A stretch of 64,000 bases of DNA. Origin: JAVKBW01 sp964352715 (lineage in GTDB: Bacteria; Pseudomonadota; Alphaproteobacteria; UBA8366; Aestuariispiraceae). The stretch lies in NCBI GenBank assembly GCA_964352715.1, contig CAYGSU010000001.1:71366-135365 (forward strand), written 5' to 3'. The position numbers were made by a program, and so were the translations under genes. A model generated the notes under the pieces. That model saw only the letters and a program-made list of their open reading frames with translations. It had not been told where the DNA came from and did not search any database. Shown in pieces: positions 42,739-52,396 of this stretch; position 1 is the stretch's first letter; the number at the start of each line of letters is the position of its first letter.

Positions 42739-45159
42739 ATGAAAAATCACACTCAAGTCGTCGTTATAGGGGGCGGTATTGGCGGCTGCTCCACCCTGTA
42801 CCATTTGACGCAGGAAGGCATTACGGATTGCGTTCTGGTCGAAAGAGACGAATTGACTTCGGGTACAACGTGGCATTCGGCTGCGCAGGTAACAAACTTC
42901 GGCGGCACGCAAACGATGGTTGGGCTGAAAAGCTATTCCATCAAGCTATACAAAGAGCTGGCTGATGACCCCGACTATCCGATCAACTATCACCATGCCT
43001 CTGGCGGATTGCGGTTTGCGTCTACCCAGGATCATGTGGACGGCTATCGCCACTTCATTTCCATGGCGAAAGGTATGGGGGTCGATTTTGAATTTATAGA
43101 TGCTGATGAATGTGCAAAACGCCACCCGTTAATCACAACGGAAAACCTGCTGGGTGCGCTTTGGGATCCGCTGGACGGCGATATCGATCCGGCGCAGTTA
43201 TGTCAGGCCCTGGCACGCCGGGCGCGCAAGGCTGGGGCGGAAGTGTATCGATTCAACCCGGTACACGATCTTACCCACAAAGCCGACGGAACATGGATCG
43301 TTCACACGAAGGACGGCGATATCTACTGTGAGACGGTCGTCAATGCCGGCGGCTACCGGTGCAACGAAATTGGCAAAATGATGGGGGCTGAGCACCCCGT
43401 AGCGTCCATGGAGCATCAATACCTGCTCACAGAAGCCATTCCGGCGATTGCCGAGCTGGATTATCGTGTGCCTCTCATACGGTGTCCAAGGGATGACTTC
43501 TATTGCAGGCAGGAAAAGAATGGCCTTTTGGTCGGCTTTTACGAACAGGACTGCAAAACCTGGGGCATGGACGGAATTGACCCAAACTTCACGATGGCTC
43601 TGTGCCCGGATGATCTTGATCGGGTGGTTGATGTCATGGATGGCGCCTTTACGCGCATGCCCTGCCTTACCGAAACGGGAATTCACTCGGTCATCAATGG
43701 CCCGATCACCTATACACCGGACGGTTTTCCGTTAGTTGGGAAAATCCCGGGCAAAAGCAACGCTTATTGTATTACCGGCTTGCGGGCGGGTCTCGGTGAA
43801 GGCGGAGGCCATGGTTGGTTGCTGGCGCAGATGATTGCGCACGGCGAAGCATGTTACGACACGTGGTGTATCGACCCTCGACGGTTCACAAAGCACGTCA
43901 ATCAGGAGTATACGGCGCTTAAAGCGATTGAGGATTATCAGAACGAATTTCGATTCCATATGCCGCACGAACATCGTCCTGCAGGTCGGAACCTGAAGAT
44001 AACACCTCTATACGAAACATGGTTGGATCTGGGTGTCGAATTCGGACTCGCCAACAACTGGGAACGGGCGGATTTCTACAAACCATCCCCTGATTTCAAA
44101 GAGAACCTTTCCTTCCGTATCAACAATGTTCACGACGTTATTGCATCGGAAGTGGAAAATGTTCAAAACCGCGTCGGCATTGCGGAAGTAAACGGGTTCA
44201 ACCGTTTCGAGATTACAGGAGACAATGTTCATGACTGGCTGGACGGCATTTTTTGTTCGCGGGTGACGAGGAAGACCGGAAAGGTCGGCTTGTCCTATTT
44301 CCTAAACAAACATGGCAACGTTAAGGGAGAGGCAACCATCGCCAATCTGCCTGACGGTCGTGTCTGGTACGGGTCGGCGGCAGCCTCGGAACTGCATGAC
44401 ATGGATTGGCTGCAGGAATTGCTGCCTGCGGACGGGTCAATCCGTGTCGAAAACAAAACCAATGCCCATACAATTTTGATCATTGCCGGGCCAAATTCCC
44501 GGCACACGTTGGAAAAGGCAGCACCGCGTACAGACTGGTCGAAAGAAGGTTTTCCATGGTTGTCGGCCAGAATCGTTCATATCGGTTATGTCGAAGCGGT
44601 TGCGTTATCTGTTTCCTTTTCTGGCGAGTTGGCATGGGAAATCCATGTGCCGATGGAGCAGTCGAAGCTCGCCTTTGATACGATTTGGCAAGCGGGACAG
44701 GAATTCGAAATCAAACCGTTTGGAATGCGTGCGGTCGAATCCATGCGGATCGAAAAGGGCTACCGGCATTGGAAGGCGGATTTGATCACCGAATATAATC
44801 CATACGAAAGCTCTCTGGAGCGGTTCGTTAAAATGGATAAGGAATTCATCGGCAAGCCCGCTTTGCAGAAAATGCACAATTCGGGGCCGCGACAGACTTT
44901 CGTTACCCTCGAAGTAACTACAGATACTGCCGTTGCACATCCTGGTGATTCCGTCATTTCAGATGGAGCTGTGGTGGGTACAATAACATCTGCGGCCTGG
45001 GGATATCGCAGCGGCAAGAACTTGGCTATGGCCTTCATCAATCCAGATCTTGCAACGGAAGGCAGCGCGATGAGCGTCGAGATTGTCGGCCAAGTGTTCC
45101 CAGCGGTAGTGGGCGCATCGTGCCAATACGATCCTCAAAATGACCGGGTAAGGGGTTGA
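42739..45159 (+). CDS. Dimethylglycine/sarcosine dehydrogenase-like FAD and folate enzyme
   Basis: 806 residues from the ATG at 42739. It has a FAD-binding start TQVVVIGGGIGGCSTLYHL (about 4-22) and the covalent-flavin-type segment ERDELTSGTTWHSAAQVTNF (about 36-55) seen in dimethylglycine dehydrogenases. The C-terminal GCV_T domains (from about 430 to the end) bind tetrahydrofolate; ELAWEIHVPMEQSKLAF and GMRAVESMRIEKGYRHWKAD are their signatures. It would oxidatively demethylate an N-methyl amine or amino acid, passing formaldehyde to folate. It leads the operon with the HisD-like, DegT-like and threonine synthase-like genes. Confidence 0.85.
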   Translation: MKNHTQVVVIGGGIGGCSTLYHLTQEGITDCVLVERDELTSGTTWHSAAQVTNFGGTQTMVGLKSYSIKLYKELADDPDYPINYHHASGGLRFASTQDHVDGYRHFISMAKGMGVDFEFIDADECAKRHPLITTENLLGALWDPLDGDIDPAQLCQALARRARKAGAEVYRFNPVHDLTHKADGTWIVHTKDGDIYCETVVNAGGYRCNEIGKMMGAEHPVASMEHQYLLTEAIPAIAELDYRVPLIRCPRDDFYCRQEKNGLLVGFYEQDCKTWGMDGIDPNFTMALCPDDLDRVVDVMDGAFTRMPCLTETGIHSVINGPITYTPDGFPLVGKIPGKSNAYCITGLRAGLGEGGGHGWLLAQMIAHGEACYDTWCIDPRRFTKHVNQEYTALKAIEDYQNEFRFHMPHEHRPAGRNLKITPLYETWLDLGVEFGLANNWERADFYKPSPDFKENLSFRINNVHDVIASEVENVQNRVGIAEVNGFNRFEITGDNVHDWLDGIFCSRVTRKTGKVGLSYFLNKHGNVKGEATIANLPDGRVWYGSAAASELHDMDWLQELLPADGSIRVENKTNAHTILIIAGPNSRHTLEKAAPRTDWSKEGFPWLSARIVHIGYVEAVALSVSFSGELAWEIHVPMEQSKLAFDTIWQAGQEFEIKPFGMRAVESMRIEKGYRHWKADLITEYNPYESSLERFVKMDKEFIGKPALQKMHNSGPRQTFVTLEVTTDTAVAHPGDSVISDGAVVGTITSAAWGYRSGKNLAMAFINPDLATEGSAMSVEIVGQVFPAVVGASCQYDPQNDRVRG

Positions 45160-45163
45160 GACG

Positions 45164-46471
45164 ATGGAATGGCTCAAAACGGCACAGGCCAATGCTGAAG
45201 CCGAGGACCGGAAAGTTCGAACAGTCGTCGAGACTCTGCTCACGGACATACGAGCCGGTGGCGAGGAAAAGGTTCGGGAAATCGCATTGAAGCTCGACAA
45301 CTGGTCCGGCGAGTTTGTTCTGTCGGAAACTAAAAAGCAGGAAGTCATTGCGCAGGTTTCCGAGCAGGAAAAAAAGGATATCCGGTTTGCCTACAAACAG
45401 GTCAAGCGTTTCGCCGAAGCGCAGCGCGCGAGCATCCGGGAATTCGAGATAGAGACAGAACCAGGAGTAAGGCTAGGCCAGAAGCTTGTGCCAGTTGATT
45501 GCGCTGGTTGCTATGTTCCCGGCGGCCGTTACGCTCATGCTGCATCTGCGATTATGAGCGTAACGACGGCAAAAGTAGCCGGTGTACCGTTTGTTGTTGC
45601 CGCATCTCCGCCACGAGGCGAGTCCATCGCCCCGGCAACCGTGTATGCGATGGATCTGGCAGGGGCCGATTTGATCCTGGAGATGGGTGGAGTCCAAGCG
45701 ATTGCGTCGATGGCTTATGGATTGTTTGGTGCGAAACCGGCCGACATATTGGTGGGCCCCGGAAATTCCTATGTCGCTGAAGCCAAACGTCAGTTGTTCG
45801 GGGAGGTCGGCATCGATCTGTTTGCCGGCCCGACAGAAAGCGCTGTCCTTGCGGATGACACTGCCGATCCAATGACCGTGGCTGTGGATTTGGCTGGTCA
45901 GGCGGAGCATGGCACCAATTCACCTGTTTGGTTGTTTACTTCCTCTCGGCGAGTGGCGGAAGCGGTTGTTCGTATCGTTCCGCAAGTATGCCGCGATATG
46001 CCGAGTGGCGACGTTGCTTTGGCTGCCTGGGAAAACCATGGCGAAGTCGTGTTTTGCGAAACTCGCGAGGAACTGAGGGAAATCTCCGATCAATATGCTT
46101 GTGAGCACTTGCAGGTGATAGCGGAGAATCTGGATTGGTGGAAAGCCAATCTCAGAAACTACGGTTCTCTGTTTCTTGGAGAAGGCTCCACGGTTACTCA
46201 TGGCGACAAATGTTCCGGCACCAATCACATACTGCCGACGAAACGGGCTGCGCGATATACAGGCGGCCTGAACGCGATGAAATTCCTTAAGGTGCTGACA
46301 TGGCAGGAGATCGATTCACAAGCCAACAAAATATTCAGCGCAACTGGTTCCAGGATTAGCCGGATTGAAGGGATGGACGGCCATGCGAGAGCATGTGACT
46401 GGCGTTTGCGAAAGTATTTCCCTGATACCGGTTGGGATTTCGAAGTAGCCGAGCAAGCGCGATACGAGTAA
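45164..46471 (+). CDS. Histidinol dehydrogenase-family NAD-dependent alcohol oxidase
   Basis: 435 residues. HisD-type motifs are seen: GCYVPGGRYAHAASAIM (about 107-123), GPGNSYVAEAKRQLFGEVGIDLFAGPTE (cited as GPGNSYVAEAK and DLFAGPTE), DLAGQAEHGTNS with the zinc-ligand Gln and His (about 243-254) and ACEHLQVIAEN with the catalytic Glu-His (about 312-322). Because the cell surely has a biosynthetic hisD elsewhere and no his genes are near, this is a catabolic paralogue like HpsN (sulfopropanediol dehydrogenase). It would oxidise an amino alcohol or a diol to the acid. It starts 4 bases after the previous gene. Confidence 0.82.
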   Translation: MEWLKTAQANAEAEDRKVRTVVETLLTDIRAGGEEKVREIALKLDNWSGEFVLSETKKQEVIAQVSEQEKKDIRFAYKQVKRFAEAQRASIREFEIETEPGVRLGQKLVPVDCAGCYVPGGRYAHAASAIMSVTTAKVAGVPFVVAASPPRGESIAPATVYAMDLAGADLILEMGGVQAIASMAYGLFGAKPADILVGPGNSYVAEAKRQLFGEVGIDLFAGPTESAVLADDTADPMTVAVDLAGQAEHGTNSPVWLFTSSRRVAEAVVRIVPQVCRDMPSGDVALAAWENHGEVVFCETREELREISDQYACEHLQVIAENLDWWKANLRNYGSLFLGEGSTVTHGDKCSGTNHILPTKRAARYTGGLNAMKFLKVLTWQEIDSQANKIFSATGSRISRIEGMDGHARACDWRLRKYFPDTGWDFEVAEQARYE

Positions 46472-46476
46472 TCGAT

Positions 46477-47670
46477 TTGTTACATTTCAAGAAGTCTTTT
46501 ACACAGCAAGAACCCATTCCGCAGGCCGGTATTGATCAGGCGGTTGCTGTTCTGCAATCAGGCCGGATACACCGTTACAACACCGAGCAGAACGAACAGA
46601 GCGAAGCCACCAAGCTGGAGGCAGAGTTCGCCGCCTATCAAGGCGCTCGGTATTGCCTTGCCGTGACGTCCGGCGGTCAGGCACTGCAGATTGCGGTTCG
46701 GTCGATTGGCCTCAAAGCAGGGGATAAAATTCTTGCGAACGCCTACACCCTCGCCCCGGTGCCGGGCGCGATTCATGCAGCAGGCGGTATCCCAGTTTTT
46801 GTCGAGATCGGCGAAGATTGGTTGATTGACATTGATGACCTGAGGTCCAAGGCAGCAGAGAGCGGAGCGAAGTTTCTTATGCTCTCTCATATGCGCGGGC
46901 ATATCGCGGATATGGAAGCGGTGTGTGCGATATGTGATCAGCATGGAATTACGCTCATCGAGGATTGTGCTCACACAATGGGCGCATCCTGGAAAGGCGT
47001 CAGATCGGGAAACTTTGGGAAAGTCGCCTGCTTTTCAACCCAAACCTACAAACATTTGAACTCCGGGGAAGGCGGATTTCTTACGACCTCGGATGAGGAT
47101 GTTGCCGCACGCGCCATCATTCTTTCGGGTTCCTATATGCTTTACGACCGGCATGGTGCGTCACCGGGCGAGGATGCTTTTTCGTTGGTAAAATATGAGA
47201 CACCGAACTGTTCCGCACGGTTGGACAATTTGCGTGCTGCAATACTTCGGGTTCAGTTGCCGCATCTGGACACCAACGTACATCGGTGGAATGAGCGATA
47301 CAGAACAATTGAAGACGGCTTAAGGAACAAGCACGGTATCCTGATTGTTGATAGGGCGCAGCATGAAGCCTATGTCGGGTCTTCTCTTCAATTTCATACG
47401 GATGGCATTGTGCAAGATCGCATACCGGAATTTTTGCATGCCTGTCATGCCAGGGGCGTCGAGTTAAAGTGGTTCGGTCCGGAAGAACCGGTCGCGTTCA
47501 CCAGCCGATACGATACGTGGCGCTATTTCGACGACATCCCCGAATTGCCGCAAACTCTCAAGGCGCTTTCTACAACATGCGACATGCGTGTACCGCTGAC
47601 TTTCGATCTGGACGACTGCCGGATGATTGCTTCAATCGTTAGCGAGGAAGCCGCAAAACACGTCGGATGA
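46477..47670 (+). CDS. DegT/DnrJ/EryC1/StrS-family PLP aminotransferase
   Basis: 397 residues if it starts at the TTG at 46477, 5 bases after the preceding stop; there is no near ATG and the start is uncertain. Family motifs are GARYCLAVTSGGQALQIAVR (residues about 50-69), LIEDCAHTMGA (about 166-176) and the PLP lysine in TQTYKHLNSGEGG (about 190-202). The members transfer an amino group to a keto sugar or related carbonyl. In this operon it would aminate or deaminate the oxidation product of the HisD-like enzyme; that is inference. Confidence 0.75.
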   Translation: MLHFKKSFTQQEPIPQAGIDQAVAVLQSGRIHRYNTEQNEQSEATKLEAEFAAYQGARYCLAVTSGGQALQIAVRSIGLKAGDKILANAYTLAPVPGAIHAAGGIPVFVEIGEDWLIDIDDLRSKAAESGAKFLMLSHMRGHIADMEAVCAICDQHGITLIEDCAHTMGASWKGVRSGNFGKVACFSTQTYKHLNSGEGGFLTTSDEDVAARAIILSGSYMLYDRHGASPGEDAFSLVKYETPNCSARLDNLRAAILRVQLPHLDTNVHRWNERYRTIEDGLRNKHGILIVDRAQHEAYVGSSLQFHTDGIVQDRIPEFLHACHARGVELKWFGPEEPVAFTSRYDTWRYFDDIPELPQTLKALSTTCDMRVPLTFDLDDCRMIASIVSEEAAKHVG

Positions 47671-47742
47671 AACGTCATCACGCCGGACGGTCCCCACTCA
47701 GCACCCGATAAACTTTCTCACGCCCATCAGCAGGAATGAAAA

Positions 47743-48969
47743 ATGACCCAGACTTTTGTCACCCATTTGGAATGCTCTATCACCGGCAAGAAATATGAAG
47801 CTGGAAAGATACATGGATTGTCGGAAGCCGGACGACCGTTGCTGGTTCGCTATGACCTGGAAAAATTAGCCGCTAGCGTTAGCAAGAACGACATTGCTAA
47901 GTCTGATTCTGCTGGGTTTTGGCGCTATGCACCGTTGTTGCCGGTTACCAGGGAAGAAAACAGAGTATCGCTGGGTGAAGTCGTAACGCCTTTGGTGACC
48001 CTCGAACGATCCGCTGCATGGCTGGGTGCTGCTCCGGGCAAAGTCATCGTTAAGGACGAAGGAAGGTTGCCCACAGGTTCCTTCAAGGCGCGTGGTCTTT
48101 GCCTAGCCGTTTCAATGGCCAAGGAGTTCGGAATAGACCATCTGGCGATTCCGACAAACGGTAATGCCGGTGCCGCAATGGCCGCATATGCCCGCCGCGC
48201 AGGCATTCGGGCAACAGTGTTTTGTCCGTCAGATACACCGGATATCAACATCCGGGAAATCCAGCAACAAGGCGCAAAAACCTGGATGGTTAACGGGTTG
48301 ATCAATGACTGTGGAAAGATTGTTGGCGGTGGCAAGGAGAAAGCCGGCTGGTTTGACGTTTCCACATTGAAGGAACCATACAGGATTGAAGGAAAGAAAA
48401 CGATGGGGCTGGAACTGGCCGAACAACTCGGCTGGAAGTTGCCTGACGTCATTCTTTACCCGACCGGTGGTGGTACGGGTTTGATCGGTATGTGGAAAGC
48501 TTTCCATGAGCTGAAAAAAATGGGTTGGATTGACGGTAAGCTACCCCGCATGGTGGCGGTCCAGGCAGAAGGTTGTGCACCGATCATTAAAGCATGGGAG
48601 AACGGCGAAGAGCACGCTCCGCTTTGGAATAACGCACATACGGTTGCGGCAGGAATACGCGTTCCAATTGCCGTAGGAGACTTCTTGATTATCCGTGCCG
48701 TGCGTGAATCTAACGGTTTCGGCATCGCACTATCTGACGAAGAAATCATGGCCGCGCGTGATGTCATCGCATCCGAGGAAGGCTTTCTCTTGTGCCCAGA
48801 AGGGGCCGCCACAGCTGCAGCCTACAAGAAAGCACTGGCAGACGGGCGTATCGGTGAAAACGAAACGGCTGTGCTTTATAATTGCGCAACCGGATTGAAA
48901 TACCCTATGGACCCGGTTTCAAACATACTCGATAAAGACAAGGAAATCGATTACTCGTCAATAGTATAG
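47743..48969 (+). CDS. Threonine synthase-like PLP enzyme (fold type II)
   Basis: 408 residues. The N-terminal segment CSITGKKYEAGKIHGLSEAGRPLLVRYD (cited as CSITGKKYEAGKIHGLSEAG) is the zinc-less lead common in ThrC-like proteins. The PLP lysine is in LPTGSFKARGLCLAV (about 110), the phosphate-binding loop in PTGGGTGLIGMW (about 243), and the C-terminal CPEGAATAAAYKKAL follows. The enzymes catalyse beta- or gamma-replacement on an amino-acid phosphate; cysteate synthase is one known branch. As it has no thrA/thrB near and lies in a catabolic operon, a role other than threonine synthesis is likely. It ends the operon. Confidence 0.78.
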   Translation: MTQTFVTHLECSITGKKYEAGKIHGLSEAGRPLLVRYDLEKLAASVSKNDIAKSDSAGFWRYAPLLPVTREENRVSLGEVVTPLVTLERSAAWLGAAPGKVIVKDEGRLPTGSFKARGLCLAVSMAKEFGIDHLAIPTNGNAGAAMAAYARRAGIRATVFCPSDTPDINIREIQQQGAKTWMVNGLINDCGKIVGGGKEKAGWFDVSTLKEPYRIEGKKTMGLELAEQLGWKLPDVILYPTGGGTGLIGMWKAFHELKKMGWIDGKLPRMVAVQAEGCAPIIKAWENGEEHAPLWNNAHTVAAGIRVPIAVGDFLIIRAVRESNGFGIALSDEEIMAARDVIASEEGFLLCPEGAATAAAYKKALADGRIGENETAVLYNCATGLKYPMDPVSNILDKDKEIDYSSIV

Positions 48970-49209
48970 TTATGCCTGCGGAAATGATTTCCATGTGCTG
49001 AATTTTACCAGAAATCACGCGTTCACTGAGCAGGAAGTCTGACCCGCAGTTGCTCTTTTGCGCTTGGTATATACACCCCCATACGTCTTGTCCGAGAGTG
49101 CTTTTTCTCAATACCCTTGGCTTTTTATTGACACGGAGCAAACAAACGCTCTGGCCGATGCCAATTTTTATCCAGGCTATCGATTGAACGTGAATCCCTC
49201 TAAAGAAAA

Positions 49210-49238
49210 GAGCCAGCGTCGAATTCGACACTGGCTCC
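49210..49238. terminator. Bidirectional terminator between convergent genes
   Basis: GAGCCAG-C-GTCGAATTCGAC-A-CTGGCTC, a 28-base near-perfect inverted repeat (one central mismatch pair), followed by CCCTTT on the plus strand and preceded by AAAGAAAA so that the minus strand reads TTTTCTTT. It lies between the threonine synthase-like gene and the convergent ABC binding-protein gene. Confidence 0.7.
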
Positions 49239-49280
49239 CTTTCAAATAACGCTACACCGAAAGAGTCAGACAAGTAGGGC

Positions 49281-50864
49281 TCAGGCAAACCACCAACGCT
49301 CGGTCATCCGCCCGCCATCCATGTCATAAGACTTTCCGATTTCGCCATGAGCGAGTTTGTCGGAATGTGCGCCGACGTAGTTTGCAAACATGGGAACGAC
49401 AACACTTCCCTGATCAGAAACGATCTGCTGCATTTCATAGTAAATGGCTGCTCTCGTTTTGTCGTCCAATTCGGCGCGCGCCTGAACGAGCAATTTGTCG
49501 AACCTGTCGTTGGACCAGTATGAGTCATTCCAGGGAACGCCGCTTTGATAGGCTGAAGAGAACATAAGATCTTCTGTCGGGCGGCCACTCCAGTAACAGG
49601 CGCACCAGGGCTTTTCCATCCAGACATTGGACCAATAGCCATCAGCCGGTTCGCGAACGACATTTATATCTATACCGGCTGGTGAAGCATGCTCTTTATA
49701 CAATGTGGCGGCATCGACCGCCCCGGCAAATGCTCCGTCAGATGCATGAAGATCGACGGTGATCGAATCGTAACCCGCTTTCTTCAGATGGAACTTTGCC
49801 TTATCCGGATCATAGGCACGTTGCGGCAGGTCACCAGCATGATAGCGGTTGGCCTCGCCTATCGGGTGATCGTTGCCGAGTGATCCGTAGCCCTTCAGAA
49901 TTGTGTCGACCAGAGCCTGCCGGTTAACGCCGTATTTCAGGGCGAGCCGCAGGTCATTGTTGTCGTAAGGTGCGGTATCCGCCCGCATTGGGAAGGTGTA
50001 GTGAAGTGTCCCTGATACGGCTGTTACGTTTATGTTCGAACGCCGGGCCAATAGATCGACAGTTTTAAGATCGCAACGGTCTATAACGTCAACCTCACCG
50101 GTAGACAGCGCATTGGTTCTGGCTGTCACATCGCTGATTGAGAGGATTTCAATTGAGTCGAAATACGGTTGTCCATCCTTGAAGTAGTTAGGGTTACGTT
50201 CCGCTGTCGAGCGCACGCCAGCTTCAAACTCCTTCATGACAAAGGGCCCGGTACCGACACCAGAAAGAACATCGGCTTTACCGTCCACAGCAGGTACGAT
50301 GCAAAAATGATAATCCGACATCAGGAATGGAAAATCTGCGTTTCCGCCAGAGAGAGTAAAGACAACCTGATTGGGACCATCTTTTCTAACTTCGGTTACC
50401 GCTGTTAACAGGCCTTTGGCGGCAGATTTGGACTCCTCACTCATGTGGTGCTGGATCGACGCAACAACGTCGTCGGCATCCATGGTCTTGCCGTTATGAA
50501 ACTCAACACCCTTCTTCAGATTAAAAACCCAGGTCGAGGCATCGGCAGTCGTTTCCCAATTTTCGCAAAGCTCCGGAGCCAGGTCTCCATTCGCTTCAAC
50601 TGTCGTCAACGCATTACGCAGCGAGCCAAAGGCAAACATCTGGCCTTGCGTATCTTCCAGCAATGCCGGGTCCAGGTTTTGCGTTGTTGATCCGCTACCG
50701 ACAGCGACCCTTAAATGCCCACCCTTTTTTGGGGTAGCCGCGCGTGCATTTGCCATCGGTATAGCCGATGCCAATGGGGCGGCAACGGCGGTTGCGCCAA
50801 TATTTTTGACGAAACTGCGCCGCGTCTGATTTCCCAATACTGCCTGTCTTTTATCTCCACTCAT
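49281..50864 (-). CDS. Family 5 ABC substrate-binding protein (peptide/nickel type), orphan
   Basis: 527 residues with a twin-arginine signal QTRRSFVKNIGATAVAAPLA (about 13-32) and a cluster C (SBP_bac_5) fold: WETTADASTWVFNLKKGVEFHNGK (cited as STWVFNLKKGVEFHNGK) near residue 108 and GVNRQALVDTILKGYGS near residue 308. It would bind a peptide, opine or amine outside the membrane. No permease or ATPase gene lies nearby, so it must work with a transporter encoded elsewhere. It is convergent with the metabolic operon and shares an operator-like palindrome with the IclR gene that follows. Confidence 0.85.
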   Translation of the reverse strand: MSGDKRQAVLGNQTRRSFVKNIGATAVAAPLASAIPMANARAATPKKGGHLRVAVGSGSTTQNLDPALLEDTQGQMFAFGSLRNALTTVEANGDLAPELCENWETTADASTWVFNLKKGVEFHNGKTMDADDVVASIQHHMSEESKSAAKGLLTAVTEVRKDGPNQVVFTLSGGNADFPFLMSDYHFCIVPAVDGKADVLSGVGTGPFVMKEFEAGVRSTAERNPNYFKDGQPYFDSIEILSISDVTARTNALSTGEVDVIDRCDLKTVDLLARRSNINVTAVSGTLHYTFPMRADTAPYDNNDLRLALKYGVNRQALVDTILKGYGSLGNDHPIGEANRYHAGDLPQRAYDPDKAKFHLKKAGYDSITVDLHASDGAFAGAVDAATLYKEHASPAGIDINVVREPADGYWSNVWMEKPWCACYWSGRPTEDLMFSSAYQSGVPWNDSYWSNDRFDKLLVQARAELDDKTRAAIYYEMQQIVSDQGSVVVPMFANYVGAHSDKLAHGEIGKSYDMDGGRMTERWWFA

Positions 50865-50939
50865 GACATAGCTCCTGTTTCCCGGCTGTTTGTCAGAACA
50901 GCCTGATCACTTTCATCAACTCACAGTGTTCCATATTGC

Positions 50940-50953
50940 AGAACAATTGTTCT
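50940..50953. promoter_or_regulatory. IclR-type operator palindrome upstream of the binding-protein gene
   Basis: AGAACAATTGTTCT, a perfect 14-bp palindrome about 75 bases before the ATG of the binding-protein gene. The sequence ATAATAGAACAATTG read on the minus strand here recurs, nearly the same, upstream of the IclR gene at 51970, so the IclR protein probably binds both. Confidence 0.5.
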
Positions 50954-51060
50954 ATTATGTAGTATTTTGTTCATTTTTGAGCAGGGAGTCAATCGGGCAG
51001 ACGTACTTTTCTGCCCGCAATTTATCCTTACGGTCTACGAATAGAACGCTCGGCACTTTG

Positions 51061-51828
51061 TCAGGTTTGGTGGTAGCCCAGCTGCTGCGAGATCGTGTTC
51101 GTTGTTTCGCAGAGTTTCGGAATCCAGGTGTCGATGGATTCAGATCCCAAGTTCTGGAGAAGGCCCCACAGGCTAAGGGCGGCAACGACGTTTCCGCGAT
51201 AATCAAAAATTGGTGCAGCGATACCGTTCGTCTGCAGAAAGGTCTCTTTATCGTTTCTTGCGTAACCGTTCCTTACGACCTCATCTAACTGTTTCTCGAA
51301 GTCAGAACGATTGGTAATTGTATGCGGCGTGTGCTGCTCAAACCGTAACTCTTGCAAAAGCAATGAACGCTTCTCATCCGAGGTGTATGCGGCGAGAACC
51401 TTACCTACAGCAGAACAATGAATGGGTGAATGCTCGCCCATTTTGGGAGCATATCGTACGGGGTACGAATCAATTGTCCGAAGGTACAATACAGAGGTCG
51501 AACTCAACACGGCTAACGCAACATTATGGCCACTAACCTCAGCCAATGCCTGCATTTCTGCAAATGATTGTTGTTGCAGGTCCGTATTCTCCCAGGCTTG
51601 CCTTGCCCAGTGCTGCAGCTTTCGCCCAAATCTGAAAACTTTCAGACGATCATCATGTTCAATAAGGCCTTCACCCTGCAAGATCACTAGTAACCTGTGT
51701 ACTGAACTCTTTGGAAGTCCGGATTCCGATACGATATCTGAAAAGCCGGCCGGTTGCTTCCGTCGGGAAATGATGTCGAGCACCTTTACACTTTTGCTGA
51801 CAATTGAGCTTTGGACGTCTTTCGCCAT
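51061..51828 (-). CDS. IclR family transcriptional regulator
   Basis: 255 residues. The N-terminal winged helix-turn-helix is at about 10-75 (VKVLDIISRRKQPAGFSDIV and SGLPKSSVHRLLVILQGEG). The ligand-binding GAF-like domain follows (about 85-245) with SPIHCSAVGKVLAAY near residue 130. It is transcribed toward the binding-protein gene; the palindromes at 50940 and 51961 suggest autoregulation and control of that gene. The likely signal is the same compound as for the LysR-controlled operon. Confidence 0.85.
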   Translation of the reverse strand: MAKDVQSSIVSKSVKVLDIISRRKQPAGFSDIVSESGLPKSSVHRLLVILQGEGLIEHDDRLKVFRFGRKLQHWARQAWENTDLQQQSFAEMQALAEVSGHNVALAVLSSTSVLYLRTIDSYPVRYAPKMGEHSPIHCSAVGKVLAAYTSDEKRSLLLQELRFEQHTPHTITNRSDFEKQLDEVVRNGYARNDKETFLQTNGIAAPIFDYRGNVVAALSLWGLLQNLGSESIDTWIPKLCETTNTISQQLGYHQT

Positions 51829-51960
51829 TCTACTTCGACTCCAGCATATTGAACAAATGCCACCGTATTGGCAGTAACCCGCTCATCAGGTTTATGCCGG
51901 TAACGGTGTTGAGATTGCATGATGACGTGGCCTTGGTGAACCTCATATAATGGAATAGAA

Positions 51961-51977
51961 GTTCTGTATTATAGAAC
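51961..51977. promoter_or_regulatory. IclR operator candidate upstream of the IclR gene
   Basis: GTTCTGTATTATAGAAC, an inverted repeat about 130 bases before the IclR start; with the following CAATTG it shares ATAGAACAATTG with the site upstream of the binding-protein gene. It is also 15 of 17 identical to the LysR box at 30519. Confidence 0.45.
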
Positions 51978-52279
51978 AATTGGTCACGGATTTGACACCT
52001 GTTTTGCATAACCGTCAACCCGACCGAGCGTGCGCAGAACGGGCCGCACGCAGCGCGAAAGCCTTAAATGTCTCGAAACCGGAAGGCGCAATGGCGGCAT
52101 GTTTTAGCCACTTGTGCCTGAGAATGCTTATCGGACGAAAGATCTTGGGGGACGTTTGATAGAGCGAATTGTCGAATGTTTTATTTTCACATGAAAAACC
52201 CCACCGGCCACCAACAGATAAAGATGGTTGGTGTACTTGAGAATCAAATTATTGGTACGCCTAGTCCGAGATGGGTCAG

Positions 52280-52319
52280 AAGCGGGCATTGCCAGTCCGA
52301 TACAATGATGCCCGCTTTT
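52280..52319 (+). terminator. Rho-independent terminator of an unidentified plus-strand transcript
   Basis: A perfect 10-bp stem AAGCGGGCAT / ATGCCCGCTT (52280-52289 with 52308-52317), an 18-base loop, then TT after the stem's own TT, giving TTTT. No plus-strand gene ends just before it; it may end a transcript from the region upstream or be a leftover of an inserted element. Confidence 0.6.
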
Positions 52320-52396
52320 GTCACTAATGCGGACACTTCTCTCGATAGATCTGCGTACGATGTGCGTCCAAAGACACGATGATGGACGACTAAGTT

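Noticed and set aside
52176..52382. Small protein of 68 residues
   Set aside because: No ribosome binding site, unusual composition, and it runs through a terminator hairpin.
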